A stretch of 6,801 nt of DNA from Acetobacterium sp. Its GTDB lineage: Bacteria > Bacillota > Clostridia > Eubacteriales > Eubacteriaceae. Shown here one piece after another: positions 6,689 through 6,801 of the stretch. The position numbers and the translations under genes were made by a program. The stretch lies in assembly GCA_022013395.1 (NCBI GenBank), contig JAKLQL010000029.1, forward strand, positions 1 through 6,801, written 5' to 3'. The number at the start of each line of letters is the position of its first letter. The stretch's first letter is position 1. Below the pieces are notes generated by a model, which worked only from the letters and a program-made list of their open reading frames with translations, did not search any database and was not told the DNA's origin.

Positions 6689-6717
6689 ATTATATTTATT
6701 TGAATTAAATTATTTAA
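6689..6717 (-). promoter_or_regulatory. Candidate promoter of the minus-strand gene
   Basis: Reading the minus strand, a consensus TATAAT -10 box occupies 6694-6689. A weak -35 match, TTAAAT (6717-6712; 3 of 6 to TTGACA), lies 17 bases upstream. Transcription would begin only about 13 bases beyond the -10 region's downstream edge or less, giving a very short leader that still includes the AGGAG site. The surrounding DNA is so AT-rich that chance matches are likely. Confidence 0.35.
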
Positions 6718-6801
6718 TAAAATTATTGAACTTTGTCCGATTGACCATGTTGTAATCAGTTGGCGGATTTTGCATAAAACAGAGTTTGGGTAATCCATAA
6801 A

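Noticed and set aside
6670..6798. 43-residue N-terminal extension of the minus-strand gene
   Set aside because: The extension would start near the window edge without an RBS and translates AT-rich DNA that contains a promoter-like TATAAT. The internal ATG has a good AGGAG site.
1..6801. CRISPR array, insertion sequence, tRNA or phage element
   Set aside because: No regularly spaced direct repeats, transposase or integrase motif, terminal inverted repeats or tRNA cloverleaf were seen. The only inverted repeats are the hairpins and palindrome listed.

Overview
The window looks like chromosomal DNA from a strictly anaerobic, probably acetogenic Firmicute of the Acetobacterium/Eubacterium/Sporomusa kind. 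AT-rich intergenic DNA flanks clearly GC-richer genes, the ribosome binding sites are strong AAAGGAG/AGGAGG types, and the main operon encodes an iron-sulfur flavoenzyme typical of organisms with ferredoxin-based redox balancing. Genus and species cannot be settled from the sequence alone.

Layout. Bases 1-124 hold the 3' end of an acetolactate synthase small-subunit gene (ilvN-like), followed by a hairpin at 160-188. Bases 125-326 form an AT-rich regulatory gap with a candidate sigma-A promoter (216-244). A 9-bp-arm palindrome (223-246) lies over its spacer and -10 box, so it sits where a repressor operator would. Next come three tightly coupled genes on the + strand: a NuoE-like subunit (327-905), a NuoF/HydB-like subunit (902-2653; ATGA overlap) and a 1179-residue multidomain subunit (2668-6207; 14-bp gap). 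The operon ends at an 18-bp perfect hairpin (6281-6323). A 100-residue protein of unknown function is encoded convergently on the minus strand (6367-6669), with its own RBS and a consensus -10 box.

Interpretation. The three genes match the Stn-family (Sporomusa-type Nfn) electron-bifurcating transhydrogenase, StnABC. StnA and StnB form the flavin-based bifurcating module shared with the HydBC core of bifurcating [FeFe]-hydrogenases: FMN and NADH site, [2Fe-2S], N3-type [4Fe-4S] and two ferredoxin-type clusters. StnC replaces the hydrogenase subunit. It joins a plant-type [2Fe-2S] domain, a GltD/NfnB-like FAD and NADP(H) module, ferredoxin-type clusters and a NuoG/formate-dehydrogenase-like domain that seems to have lost its molybdenum site. 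The complex would couple NADP(H) to NAD(H) and ferredoxin in the cytoplasm; in acetogens the likely physiological direction is NADP+ reduction with NADH plus reduced ferredoxin. The family has been described, so the system is not new. The less explained points are the redox-regulator-like palindrome over the promoter, the His/Cys-rich N-terminus of StnA, the incomplete Cys set of the StnB N-terminal domain, the vestigial molybdopterin domain of StnC and the orphan downstream gene.
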